DNA of 64,000 nt, from positions 242,708 through 306,707 of the forward strand of contig NZ_LMEI01000008.1 of NCBI RefSeq assembly GCF_001426585.1, in the 5' to 3' direction. A program made the translations under genes and the position numbers. The notes below the pieces were generated by a model. It was not told the DNA's origin. It searched no databases and worked only from the letters and a program-made list of their open reading frames with translations. The stretch is from Streptomyces sp. Root431 (lineage in GTDB: Bacteria > Actinomycetota > Actinomycetes > Streptomycetales > Streptomycetaceae). Shown here piece after piece: positions 10,469-18,974 of the stretch (its first letter is position 1; each line of letters opens with the position of its first letter).

Positions 10469-10611
10469 GGCGTGTTTCGAAAGTAGCGTCGTCTGCCCGA
10501 AGGGCAGGCCTGGCGGCGTCTGGTGCGTGCGATCGCAAGGCGGAGGGTCGCCCCGATACTGGATGTATCGGGGTGATCCCGACAACGCGGGACTTTCGAA
10601 ACACGCCCTAG
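10465..10611. mobile_element. MITE-like element with perfect 20-bp inverted repeats
   Basis: The element is 147 bases long and bounded by CTAGGGCGTGTTTCGAAAGT and its exact reverse complement. CTAG at both ends may be a target duplication (or only TA or CTA, since the site is itself palindromic). Inside are two further hairpins: CTGCCC/GGGCAG at 10493-10507 and CCCCGATAC/GTATCGGGG at 10551-10573. No transposase frame fits. I recall closely similar CGTGTTTCGAAAGT-ended elements in many Streptomyces genomes, mobilised in trans by an insertion sequence of the IS5 type. Confidence 0.75.
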
Positions 10612-10688
10612 TCCGGCGGCTTAGTTACCCAGACGTTGCCGGGTGGGCTGCCGTCGCGCCCGCCCGGCAGGGTAGCGTCGGTCCTGCC

Positions 10689-11687
10689 ATGGACCTTGCC
10701 TATATTCCCAGCCCGTCGACCGGCGTGATCAACCTCGGACCGATCCCGCTGCGCGGCTATGCCTTCTGCATCATCATCGGTGTCTTCGTCGCCGTCTGGT
10801 ACGGCAACAAGCGCTGGATCGCCCGGGGCGGCACCGCCGGCACCGTGGCCGACATCGCCGTCTGGGCGGTGCCCTTCGGCCTCGTCGGCGGACGCCTCTA
10901 CCACGTGATCACCGACTACCAGCTGTACTTCAGCGAGGGTGAGAACTGGGTCGACGCCTTCAAGATCTGGGAGGGCGGCCTCGGTATCTGGGGCGCCATC
11001 GCGCTCGGCGCGGTGGGTGCCTGGATCGGCTGCCGCCGCCGGGGCATCCCGCTCCCGGCGTACGCGGACGCGATCGCGCCCGGCATCGCCCTCGCCCAGG
11101 CCATCGGCCGCTGGGGCAACTGGTTCAACCAGGAGCTCTACGGCAAGCCGACCGACCTGCCCTGGGCCCTGAAGATCACCGAGAGCACGAACCGCGAGGC
11201 CGGGCTGTACCACCCGACCTTCTTGTACGAGTCGCTCTGGTGCGTCGGCGTCGCCGTCCTCGTCGTCTGGGCCGACCGCCGCTTCAAGCTCGGCCACGGG
11301 CGCGCCTTCGCGCTCTACGTCGCCGCGTACTGCGCGGGCCGTGTCTGGACCGAGTACCTGCGCGTCGACGAGGCGCACCACATCCTCGGTCTGCGGCTGA
11401 ACGTGTGGACGGCGATCATCGTCTTCCTGCTCGCGGTGACCTACATCGTCATCTCGGCGCGGATCCGGCCGGGCCGCGAGGAGATCGTGGAGCCCAAGGC
11501 GGAGAAGACCGAGAAGGCCGGTGAGGCCGACGGGGTCGAGTTGTCCGACGACGACGTCGTGGACGGCGAGCCCGAGGACGCCGCCCCGGACGCGGACACG
11601 GATACGGACACGGCCGCCGATACGGCCGCCGATACGGACGTGGAACACGGCGCCGGCAACGGCGCCGGGTCGGCCGCCAAGGGCTGA
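10689..11687 (+). CDS. lgt: Prolipoprotein diacylglyceryl transferase
   Basis: Lgt transfers diacylglycerol to the lipobox cysteine of prelipoproteins in the cytoplasmic membrane. The 332-residue protein has about seven membrane segments and the signature RWGNWFNQELYG (about residues 140-151). YHPTFLYESLW follows. After the last segment (about residue 262) there is a 70-residue acidic tail ending in a DTDTD/AADTAADT repeat, encoded by a short DNA repeat near 11595-11640 and absent from typical Lgt. The ATG at 10689 directly precedes the conserved start (MDLAYIPSP). Confidence 0.93.
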   Translation: MDLAYIPSPSTGVINLGPIPLRGYAFCIIIGVFVAVWYGNKRWIARGGTAGTVADIAVWAVPFGLVGGRLYHVITDYQLYFSEGENWVDAFKIWEGGLGIWGAIALGAVGAWIGCRRRGIPLPAYADAIAPGIALAQAIGRWGNWFNQELYGKPTDLPWALKITESTNREAGLYHPTFLYESLWCVGVAVLVVWADRRFKLGHGRAFALYVAAYCAGRVWTEYLRVDEAHHILGLRLNVWTAIIVFLLAVTYIVISARIRPGREEIVEPKAEKTEKAGEADGVELSDDDVVDGEPEDAAPDADTDTDTAADTAADTDVEHGAGNGAGSAAKG

Positions 11688-11701
11688 TCCTCCGTCGTCA
11701 C

Positions 11702-11735
11702 AGGGCCGTCGGGACCGAGAGGTTCCGGCGGCCCT
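11702..11735. terminator. Hairpin between convergent lgt and CoA-ester lyase genes
   Basis: Fifteen-base arms (AGGGCCGTCGGGACC with GGTTCCGGCGGCCCT, two G-U wobbles) enclose the loop GAGA and are followed by TTTCGC. The hairpin lies between the converging stops and probably ends both transcripts. Confidence 0.75.
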
Positions 11736-11750
11736 TTCGCGTACGGCGGG

Positions 11751-12566
11751 TCAGGCCGCGCGGGCGGCGAGGGCGAGGACCCGGTGGGCGCCCTCCACGA
11801 CCGCCGCGTCGACGAACCGGCCGTCGGGGAGGGCCAGGGCACCCCGGTCGGTCCGGGCCGCCGCGACGACCTCCCACGCCGCGTCGACCTCCTCCGGGGT
11901 GGGGAGGTAGGCCCGCTCGATGACCGGGAGCTGGCGGGGGTGGATCGCGGCCCGGCCGAGGAAGCCCATCGCCCGGCCCCGGGCGCAGCCGGCGGCCAAG
12001 GTGTCCAGGTCGCCGATGTCGGGGTGCACCGACTGGGCCGGGGGCGGCAGGGCGGCCGCGCGGGCGGCGACCACGACGCGGCTGCGCGGCCAGTCGAGGC
12101 CGCTGTCGTCCCGTACCCCCAGGTCGGCGCGGAGATCGGCCTCGCCGAGGGCGATGCCGTGCACGTCGGGGTGGGCGGTGGCGATGGCGTAGGCGTGCTC
12201 CACGGCGAGGGCGTTCTCCAGGAGCGGGTAGAGGGGCAGGCCGGGGGCGAGGCCGGCGATCCGGTGGATGTCAGTGGCGTGTGTCACCTTGGGTACACGG
12301 AGACCGCAGAGGCCGGGGAGGGGGGCCAGGGTGGGGATGTCGAGCGGGGAGTGGACGCGGACGTGCACCGGGACGGGGTGGGCGTCGGCGAGCAGATCGA
12401 CCGTGGCGGCGAGGGCGTACGCCTTGCGGTGCGGGGCGACCGCGTCCTCCAGATCGACGATGACGATGTCGGCGCCGGAGGCCAGGGCCTTGCCCACGAC
12501 CTCGGGGCGGTCGCCGGGTGCGTACAGCCAGGTGAGGGGAGTGCGCAGCCGCTCCATACCGTTCAT
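11751..12566 (-). CDS. HpcH/HpaI-type CoA-ester lyase
   Basis: The 271-residue TIM-barrel protein belongs to the CitE/HpcH family, which cleaves or forms beta-hydroxyacyl-CoA such as malyl- or citramalyl-CoA using Mg2+. Visible motifs are VDLEDAVAPH (about residues 34-43), the substrate Arg in VRVHS, PLLENALAVE and GEADLRADLG. The start at 12566 overlaps the stop of the CoA-transferase gene (ATGA). A second Met three codons on is possible. As last gene of the seven-gene operon it could cleave an acyl-CoA made by its neighbour. The actual substrate is not visible. Confidence 0.85.
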   Translation of the reverse strand: MNGMERLRTPLTWLYAPGDRPEVVGKALASGADIVIVDLEDAVAPHRKAYALAATVDLLADAHPVPVHVRVHSPLDIPTLAPLPGLCGLRVPKVTHATDIHRIAGLAPGLPLYPLLENALAVEHAYAIATAHPDVHGIALGEADLRADLGVRDDSGLDWPRSRVVVAARAAALPPPAQSVHPDIGDLDTLAAGCARGRAMGFLGRAAIHPRQLPVIERAYLPTPEEVDAAWEVVAAARTDRGALALPDGRFVDAAVVEGAHRVLALAARAA

Positions 12567-13780
12567 ACCGCTCCCTGGTCGCGGAGGGCGTCGATCTCGG
12601 CGGGCGTGAGGCCGAGTTCGGTGAGGACGTCCGTGGTGTCGGCGCCGTGCGGGCGGCCGGCCCAGCGGATCGCCCCGGGGGTCTCGGAGAGCCGGAAGAG
12701 CACGTTCTGCATCTTGATCGGGCCGAGTTCCGGGTCGTGCACCTCGGTGACGGTGTTGAGCGCCCGGTACTGCGGATCGTCGAGGACGTCCCGGACGTCG
12801 TAGACCGGGGCGATGGCGGCCTCCGCCTTCTCGAAGGCGTCCATGGCCTCGTCGCGGGTGTGGCGCGCGATCCAGGTGCCGACCGCCTCGTCCAGTTCGT
12901 CCGCGTGCTCGGCGCGGCCCGAGCCGTCGGCGAACCACGGCTCGTCGACGAGCTCCGGGCGGCCGACGAGGCGCAGCACGCGCTCGGCGATCGACTGGGC
13001 CGAGGTGGAGACGGCGACCCAGGAGCCGTCGGCGGTCCGGTAGGTGTTGCGCGGGGCGTTGTTGCGGGAGCGGTTGCCGGTGCGGGGCTGGACGTAGCCG
13101 AGCTGGTCGTACCAGAGGGGGTGGGGTCCGATGACGGAGAGCATCGGTTCGATGATCGCCATGTCGACGACCTGGCCGCGGCCGGTCGTGGTCCTGGCGG
13201 TGAGCGCGGTCATCACCGCGTACGCGGTGGCGAGGGCGGCGATCGAGTCGGCCAGGCCGAAGGGCGGCAGGGTGGGCGGGCCCTCGGGCTCGCCCGTGAT
13301 GGCGGCGAAGCCGCTCATCGCCTCGGCGAGGGTGCCGAAGCCGGGGCGGTGGGCGTACGGGCCGAACTGGCCGAAGCCGGTGACGCGGGCGAGGACGAGG
13401 CGCGGGTTGACGGTGGAGAGCTCCTCCCAGCCCAGACCCCAGCGTTCCAGGGTGCCGGGGCGGAAGTTCTCCACGATCACGTCGGCTTCGGCGGCGAGTC
13501 CGAGGAGGGTGTCGCGGCCGCCAGGGGCGGAGAGATCGAGGGTGATCGTCCGCTTGTTCCGGCCGAGGACCTTCCACCACAGGCCGACGCCGTCCTTCGC
13601 CGGGCCGTGGCCGCGGGACGGATCGGGCTTGCGGGGGTGCTCGACCTTGATGACGTCGGCGCCGAAGTCGCCGAGCATCGTGGCGGCGATCGGGCCGGCG
13701 AAGAGGGTCGCCAGGTCCAGGACGCGCAGTCCGTGGAGGGGAGGCGCGGGGGGAGCGGCGGTGTGCGGGGCGGTCGTCAT
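12563..13780 (-). CDS. CaiB/BaiF class III CoA-transferase
   Basis: The 405-residue protein is a formyl-CoA/carnitine CoA-transferase family member that moves CoA between carboxylic acids. The N-terminus has LRVLDLATLFAGPIAATMLG and FGADVIKVEHP (about residues 19-58). The block LNRRTIT-like GRNKRTITLDLS and VIVENFRPGTLERWGLG are standard for the family. The conserved catalytic Asp region is the DMAIIEPM segment near residue 210. It overlaps the kinase gene before it and the lyase gene after it by 4 bases each, so the three products are made together. Confidence 0.9.
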   Translation of the reverse strand: MTTAPHTAAPPAPPLHGLRVLDLATLFAGPIAATMLGDFGADVIKVEHPRKPDPSRGHGPAKDGVGLWWKVLGRNKRTITLDLSAPGGRDTLLGLAAEADVIVENFRPGTLERWGLGWEELSTVNPRLVLARVTGFGQFGPYAHRPGFGTLAEAMSGFAAITGEPEGPPTLPPFGLADSIAALATAYAVMTALTARTTTGRGQVVDMAIIEPMLSVIGPHPLWYDQLGYVQPRTGNRSRNNAPRNTYRTADGSWVAVSTSAQSIAERVLRLVGRPELVDEPWFADGSGRAEHADELDEAVGTWIARHTRDEAMDAFEKAEAAIAPVYDVRDVLDDPQYRALNTVTEVHDPELGPIKMQNVLFRLSETPGAIRWAGRPHGADTTDVLTELGLTPAEIDALRDQGAV

Positions 13781-14697
13781 ACGGGGTCGGCCTCCAGGTC
13801 GCCGAGGGAGCCGAAGGCCGCCTCGATCTCGGTCCGGTACGGCATCGAGGTCGACGCGCCCTCGCGCTGGACGGAGAGCGCGGCGGCGGTCTGCGCCCAG
13901 GCGAGCGCCTCGGGGACGGGCCGGCCCTCGGCGAGGGCGACCGCGAGGGCACCGACGAAGGTGTCGCCGGCGGCGGTGGTGTCCACGGCCGTGACGCGGG
14001 GGGCGGGCACGGTGACGGGTTCGGCGTCGCGCGCCGCGTACAGGCTGCCGGCCGCGCCCAGGGTGACGACGACTTCGGGGACGTCCCGGAGCAGGGCCTG
14101 GGCGGCGGCGCGCGGGTCGGTGAGTCCGGTGAGCGCGGCGGCCTCGTGCTCGTTGGGGACCAGCAGGTCGATGGCGGCGAGGAGCTCGGGAGGGAGCTGC
14201 TGGGCGGGGGCGGGCGTGAGGACGGTGCGGACGCCGAGCCGGCGGGCGGTCGTGGCGCCCTCGACGACGACGGAGAGGGGGAGTTCGAGCTGGAGGAGCA
14301 GGGCGTCGGCGGTGCCGATGAGGGCCTCGTCGCCGTGACTGAGGGAGGTGAGGACGGCGTTGGCGCCGGGGATGACGACGATCGCGTTGCCGCCCTCGTC
14401 GTCGACGACGATGTGGGCGATGCCGGAGGGGCCCTCGGCGGTGCGGAGGAGGTCGGTGTCGACGGAGCAGTGCTCCAGGTTGGCCCGGAGGCGGGCACCG
14501 AAGTCGTCCGCGCCGACCGCGCCGATCATCGAGACCTCGGCGCCGGCGCGGGCGGCGGCGACGGCCTGGTTGGCGCCCTTGCCGCCGGGGATCGTGCGGA
14601 ACGCGCGGCCGGTGACCGTCTCGCCGCGTGCGGGGGCCCTCGGGACGTAGGCGACGAGGTCCATGTTCGTGCTGCCGAGTACGACGATGCTGGTCAT
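13777..14697 (-). CDS. Ribokinase-type PfkB sugar kinase
   Basis: The 306-residue kinase has the ribokinase signatures: VVLGSTNMDLVAYVPR at the start, PGGKGANQAVAAARAGA (about residues 37-53), and DTTAAGDTFVGALAVAL (about residues 242-258) with the catalytic Asp of the anion hole. Ribose, deoxyribose or a nucleoside are the likely acceptors. In this operon it follows four ADP-ribosylglycohydrolases, which suits a role in phosphorylating a released ribose or ribosyl compound. Overlaps of 4 bases exist at both ends. The family is certain and the sugar is inferred. Confidence 0.9.
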   Translation of the reverse strand: MTSIVVLGSTNMDLVAYVPRAPARGETVTGRAFRTIPGGKGANQAVAAARAGAEVSMIGAVGADDFGARLRANLEHCSVDTDLLRTAEGPSGIAHIVVDDEGGNAIVVIPGANAVLTSLSHGDEALIGTADALLLQLELPLSVVVEGATTARRLGVRTVLTPAPAQQLPPELLAAIDLLVPNEHEAAALTGLTDPRAAAQALLRDVPEVVVTLGAAGSLYAARDAEPVTVPAPRVTAVDTTAAGDTFVGALAVALAEGRPVPEALAWAQTAAALSVQREGASTSMPYRTEIEAAFGSLGDLEADPV

Positions 14698-16154
14698 GGG
14701 CGTACTGCCTCCAGGTGTGTCAGTTCGGCCAGGGTGTCGAAGCCGATGCCGTCGAAGGACGGGACCGAGGTCGCGAGCCGGTTCTTGAGGGGGGTGGTCC
14801 ATTGTTCGGGCAGCCGGTCGGGGTGGCCGGCGAGCAGCCCGGCGACCGAACCGGCGGTGGCACCGTTGGAGTCGGTGTCCCAGCCGCCTGATACCGCTGC
14901 GCAGACGGAGCGGGAGAAGTCGCCATCGCCGTGGGTGAGGGCGGCGGCGAGCAGGGCGGCGTTGGGGACGGCATGGACCCAGTGGTACCCGCCGAGCTCG
15001 GCGTGCAGACGGTCGACGACGGTGTCGAAGTCGCTCTCCTCGCGGGCGGCCGCGATGCCCAGGCGGACGCCCGCGGCGAGGCGGGAGCGGGGCGGGATCA
15101 CCCCGAGTCCGGCGGCGAGCGACCGGTGGACGTCGGCGGTGCCGGTCGCGGCGGTGGCGAGGGTCGCGGCGACGAACATGGCGCCGTAGACGCCGTTCGC
15201 GGTGTGGGTGAGCGCCGCGTCCCGATGCGCCTGCGCGGCGGCGGCGACCGGGTCGCCCGGGTGCGTCCAGCCGTGGACGTCCGCGCGGATCTGGGCGCCG
15301 ATCCACTCGCGGAAGGGGTTGCGGTGGACGGCGGTCAGCGGGGGCTCCACACCGTCGAGGAGATTGCGGTAGGCGACGCGCTCGGCCGTGAAGGTGCGGC
15401 CGGCGGGGAGCTCGTCGAGCCAGAGGCGGGCGACGTCGGCGGTGGTGAAGTCGCGGCCGTACCGCTGGAGGAGCAGAAGATTGAGGAGGGGGTAGTTGAG
15501 GTCGTCGTCCTCGGGCATCCCGTCGATGTTCTCGGCGAGGGAGGTCGTGGCGGAGCGACGGTTCCAGGGATGCGCGGCGAGCAGCTCCGGGGGTACGCCG
15601 CGGGCGGTGAACCAGGTGGAGAGGGGCCAGTTGCCGGCGGCGCGGGCGAGAGCGCGGATGCCGTTGAGGGGCAGCTTCTCGACGGGCTTCCCGAGCAGAC
15701 ACCCGGCGGCCCGCCCGAGCCAGGCGGCGTGCAGCCGATCGCGCAGCGCGCGGCTCTCCCCGAGCGGGGAGTTGCTCTCCCTCGCTCCGCCCCTCCCCGA
15801 AACCCAGACGGGACTGGGGGCGGCGCCCCCGGACCCACGGGTTTCCGGCGGGTGGTTGGGGGTGGAGTCTTCGGTCTCGGCAGAGCTTGGCGTCAACGCC
15901 TGGATGTCGGGCAGGGGGGTTGGTTCGTGTTCCGGCGTGGTGAGGGAGGCCAGGGCTGCCAGGAGTTCCTCCGCCAGGGGGCGGAGGTCCGGGCGGGGGG
16001 TGGGGGAGGCGCCGGCCGTTTGTGGGGGTGGGGGGCCGCCGGCCTCGTGCCAGCGGGTGGCGATCGCGTGGGCGTCGCGGCCGTCCTCCGCCGCCTGGCG
16101 GAGCTCGTGGCCCACCAGGTCCTCCGGCTGGACCCAGGTCAGCCGGAGGTTCAT
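14694..16154 (-). CDS. ADP-ribosylglycohydrolase family protein (copy A, PEDDD type)
   Basis: This is the fourth glycohydrolase gene in transcription order, 486 residues. Residues 1-140 form an unusual leader: a short domain (NLRLTWVQPEDLVGHEL) and a Pro/Gly/Ser-rich linker encoded across a GC-rich palindrome at 15800-15844. The catalytic domain starts near residue 145 with GRAAGCLLGKPVEKLP, where the usual GDALG has become GCLLG. The first metal site reads GMPEDDDLNY instead of TDDT. The second, SGGWDTDSNGATAG, keeps the D-x-D-S pair. It is therefore probably active but of a distinct subtype. It overlaps its neighbours by 4 bases. Confidence 0.82.
   Translation of the reverse strand: MNLRLTWVQPEDLVGHELRQAAEDGRDAHAIATRWHEAGGPPPPQTAGASPTPRPDLRPLAEELLAALASLTTPEHEPTPLPDIQALTPSSAETEDSTPNHPPETRGSGGAAPSPVWVSGRGGARESNSPLGESRALRDRLHAAWLGRAAGCLLGKPVEKLPLNGIRALARAAGNWPLSTWFTARGVPPELLAAHPWNRRSATTSLAENIDGMPEDDDLNYPLLNLLLLQRYGRDFTTADVARLWLDELPAGRTFTAERVAYRNLLDGVEPPLTAVHRNPFREWIGAQIRADVHGWTHPGDPVAAAAQAHRDAALTHTANGVYGAMFVAATLATAATGTADVHRSLAAGLGVIPPRSRLAAGVRLGIAAAREESDFDTVVDRLHAELGGYHWVHAVPNAALLAAALTHGDGDFSRSVCAAVSGGWDTDSNGATAGSVAGLLAGHPDRLPEQWTTPLKNRLATSVPSFDGIGFDTLAELTHLEAVRP
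15800..15844. repeat. GC-rich palindrome inside a coding region
   Basis: Outer AAACCC/GGGTTT and inner GGGGGC-GGC-GCCCCC (15816-15830) form a nested inverted repeat of a kind common between genes in Streptomyces. Here it is read in frame as the linker of glycohydrolase copy A (GSGGAAPSPVWVSG). Confidence 0.55.
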
Positions 16155-17317
16155 CGGTCCGCGCTCGTCAGCGTCGCGAACGCCGACTCGTGCGCCCGGC
16201 GCAGTTCCGCGTCCCGGGCGTAGACCTCGCGGGTCACCCGGGCCAGCGCGACCGCCGGGGCGTGCAGGTCGAGCCGGCTCGCCTCCGCGACGCGTTTCGC
16301 CCAGTCCGCGGGAACGGCCGACTCCCCGTGCAGCGCGCCCACGATCGCACCCGCCATCGTGGCGATCGAGTCGCAGTCGCGCCCGTAGTTGACCGAGCCC
16401 AGGACCGTACGGCGGTAGTCGCCCTCGCCGACGAGCAGCATGCCCAGGGCGATCGGCAGTTCCTCGATCGCGTGCAGCCGGGACGGGCGCCGGGCGCCGA
16501 GGGAGGGGCTGCGGTAGTCGGGGCCGACCGAGTCGAAGGGGGCCACCGCCGCCCGGAGCGGGCTGAGAGCGGACTCGAAGTCCGTGTGGCGGGCCGCCAC
16601 TTCGGCGACCGCCTCGATCGCCGACCTGGTGCCGTCCTTGGCGAGGGAGAGCGCCGTGTCGACGACCGTACGTGGGGTCGCACCCGGCGCGCAGGCCGCC
16701 GCCACCGCCGCCGCGAACACGCCCGCCGCCTCCCGGCCGTACGAGGACTGGTGCGCGCCGGCCACGTCGAGGGCCTCGGCGTAGGCGGCCTCCGGGTGGG
16801 CCGCGTTGACCAGTCCGACCGGTGCCATGTACATCGCGGCGCCGCAGTTGACGATGTTGCCCGCGCCGGCCTCGCGCGGGTCCACGTGGCCGTAGTGGAG
16901 GCGTGCCACCAGCCACTTCTCGGCCAGGAAGATCCGCTGGAGCGGGAGTGCCTCGGCCTCCAGTTCCGGGATCCATACGGGGGAGCCCATGAGTTCGGGG
17001 ACGAGGTGGTCCGCGACCGCGTACGCGTCCAGGTGGCCGCGGACCTTCTCGTACACCCTGATCAGGGCGTGGGTCATCAAGGTGTCGTCGGTGACGTGCC
17101 CATCGCCCTTGTGGTACGGCGCGATGGGGCGGGCGGTGCGCCAGTCCTCGCCGTTCCAGGGGCCGACGATCCCGGTGACGCGGCCGCCGTGCCGCTCCAG
17201 GATCTGCTGGGGGGTGTAGCCCTCGACGGGGCCGCCGAGCGCGTCGCCGACGGCGGCCCCGAGGAGGCTGCCGGTGATCCGGTCATCCAGGGTGGGCACA
17301 TCCAGTGTGGGTGTCAT
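16151..17317 (-). CDS. ADP-ribosylglycohydrolase family protein (copy B)
   Basis: The 388-residue protein keeps the full metal set of the ARH family: GAAVGDALGGPVE near residue 20, HVTDDTLMTHAL near residue 73 (the TDDT ligands), and NYGRDCDSIATMAGAI near residue 333 (the D-x-D-S ligands). The family hydrolyses N- or O-glycosidic ADP-ribosyl or related ribosyl bonds with two Mg2+. The ATG at 17317 is preferred; a GTG at 17332 is possible. Its 5' end overlaps the upstream copy C by 35 bases and its stop overlaps copy A by 4. It has no signal peptide, so it acts in the cytoplasm. Confidence 0.88.
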   Translation of the reverse strand: MTPTLDVPTLDDRITGSLLGAAVGDALGGPVEGYTPQQILERHGGRVTGIVGPWNGEDWRTARPIAPYHKGDGHVTDDTLMTHALIRVYEKVRGHLDAYAVADHLVPELMGSPVWIPELEAEALPLQRIFLAEKWLVARLHYGHVDPREAGAGNIVNCGAAMYMAPVGLVNAAHPEAAYAEALDVAGAHQSSYGREAAGVFAAAVAAACAPGATPRTVVDTALSLAKDGTRSAIEAVAEVAARHTDFESALSPLRAAVAPFDSVGPDYRSPSLGARRPSRLHAIEELPIALGMLLVGEGDYRRTVLGSVNYGRDCDSIATMAGAIVGALHGESAVPADWAKRVAEASRLDLHAPAVALARVTREVYARDAELRRAHESAFATLTSADR

Positions 17318-18974
17318 GTCGGAATTGTCCACCTGGGGAGGCCGGTTCCGTGGCTCCCAGAAGCCCGGCGAGTTCGACCAGATCCGTCCCCGCGAGCCGG
17401 GGCAGCGCGCACCCCGCGAGCGTCCGGCAGGCCTCGCGCCAGGTCGCCGGCACCGAACGGCCGCCGCCCAGCGCGCCGGTGAGCGCGCCCGCGAGCGCGG
17501 GGGCGGAGTCCGCGACCCGGGAGAGGCAGACGGCCGCCGGTACCGCGGCCGTCATCTCGCCCCTGGCCGCGGTGGCGAGGGCGAGGGCGACCGGGACGGT
17601 CTCGGCTGCGGCGATCCCGTAGCTGTAGACGTGGTCCACGATCCGGTGCTCCAGGAGCGGGACCAGCTCGAAGGCCGAATCGGCGGTCCTGGCCAGCTCC
17701 ACCGCGTACCGGGCGTTCCTGCCGATCTCGGTGACGGGCGGGAGTTCGGCGAGCGCCGCCTCCACGGCCTCGTCGACCGTCGCCCCGCCGAGGGCCGCGG
17801 CGACGGCCGCCGCCGTCGCGCGGGCGCCGTGGACGCCGTCCCCGTCCTGCGTGTACCGGGCGTCGAACTCGGCGAGTTCGGCGGCGGCGCGCGGGTCGCC
17901 GGGGTGGACGACGGCGAGGACGGCGGCCCGTACGCAGGCGGCGTCGTCGAAGTAGTGCGGGTTGTCGTGGCCGGTGGCGGGCGGGCGCAGGCCGGTGGCG
18001 AGATTGCCGAGTCCTGCGCGTACGGAGATGCGGGCGCGCAGGGGGAGTACGGCGGACTCGACCTCGGGGGCCCGCTCGGCGGCGGCGGCGACCTGGCCCG
18101 CGAGGGCGTTCCAGGCGAGGTCGACGGCGGCGCGGAGGCGGCGCTCCGGGGGGAGGCCGGCGAAGACGGGGCCGCATGCGGTGAGGATCGCCTCGGCGGT
18201 GAAGGCCGCCCACTCGGCGTCGTCGGAGGGGCCGAGGCGGAGGGGCTCGGGCGGCTGGTTGAGGGCGATGGGGACGGGGAGGGTGGTCGTCGCGTTCTGC
18301 TCGGCGAAGGTGTCGAGTTCGCGGGTGAGGCGGCGGGTCCACTCCGGCATGCGGGCGGCGCGGTGGCGGGCGGCCGGCCAGCCGGCGGCGTCGCCCGCGG
18401 CGAGCCCGAGGAGGAGGCCCTCGGTCTTGTCGCGACCGGCCCTGCGGGGGGTGTCGGGTTGCGGGACCTCGTACGCGCCGCCGCCCCATGAACCGGTGCC
18501 GCGTACCGGGGCGGGGTCCAGCGTGTCGGCGTCGGTGCCCGGCAGCGGGGCGGGGTCCTGCGGGTCACCGAGCAGGGGGCCGGCACCCGGCATCGGGGGC
18601 TGTGCCCACCCGTCCCGCCCTGCGGGACGATTGCCCACAGCGGGGGTGGTGGTGCCCGCAGAGGTGGTGGCGGTAGCGGCCACTGCGGTGATGTCCGCGG
18701 CGGTGCTCACGGCGGGGGTGGCGGTGTCCACTGCGGTGGCGCCTGCGGCCGTGGTGGCGGTTCCCGTAGAGGTGGTGGCGGTAGTGGTCACACCGGTGGT
18801 GCCCGCAGCGGGGGTGGCGGTGTCCACTGCCGTGGCGCCCACGGCGGTGGTGGTTCCCGCAGAGGTGGTCGCGGTGGCGCCCGCAGAGGTGGTGGCCGTA
18901 GTGGCCGCACCGGTGGCGCCCACACCGGTGGTGCCCGCAGCGGCGGTGGCGGTCGTGGTCGTGTTCGGGCTCAT
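17283..18974 (-). CDS. ADP-ribosylglycohydrolase-like protein (copy C, divergent) with repeat-encoded N-terminus
   Basis: The 563-residue product begins with about 110 residues made almost only of Thr, Ala, Gly, Val and Ser, encoded by a degenerate DNA array. A Pro-rich linker follows, and the ARH-like domain starts near residue 180 with GLLLGLAAGDAAGWPA. The first metal motif is weakened to PSDDAEW and the second to CLSRVADSAPALAGAL, where the D-x-D pair is lost. It may be a non-catalytic partner or bind a different ligand. The ATG overlaps the copy D stop (ATGA), which supports the long form. If the array is not translated, a start near 18.6 kb is the alternative. Confidence 0.72.
   Translation of the reverse strand: MSPNTTTTATAAAGTTGVGATGAATTATTSAGATATTSAGTTTAVGATAVDTATPAAGTTGVTTTATTSTGTATTAAGATAVDTATPAVSTAADITAVAATATTSAGTTTPAVGNRPAGRDGWAQPPMPGAGPLLGDPQDPAPLPGTDADTLDPAPVRGTGSWGGGAYEVPQPDTPRRAGRDKTEGLLLGLAAGDAAGWPAARHRAARMPEWTRRLTRELDTFAEQNATTTLPVPIALNQPPEPLRLGPSDDAEWAAFTAEAILTACGPVFAGLPPERRLRAAVDLAWNALAGQVAAAAERAPEVESAVLPLRARISVRAGLGNLATGLRPPATGHDNPHYFDDAACVRAAVLAVVHPGDPRAAAELAEFDARYTQDGDGVHGARATAAAVAAALGGATVDEAVEAALAELPPVTEIGRNARYAVELARTADSAFELVPLLEHRIVDHVYSYGIAAAETVPVALALATAARGEMTAAVPAAVCLSRVADSAPALAGALTGALGGGRSVPATWREACRTLAGCALPRLAGTDLVELAGLLGATEPASPGGQFRHDTHTGCAHPG
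18599..18965. repeat. Nested palindrome and degenerate array read as Thr/Ala-rich protein
   Basis: At 18599-18641 the outer arms GCTGTG/CACAGC enclose CGTCCCGC-CCT-GCGGGACG, the same architecture as at 7.2 and 46.6 kb. From there to about 18965 runs a degenerate array of GGTGGTG, GCGGTAG and GCCCGCAG words with a period that keeps the frame. The whole stretch lies within the open frame of glycohydrolase copy C on the minus strand. Confidence 0.7.
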
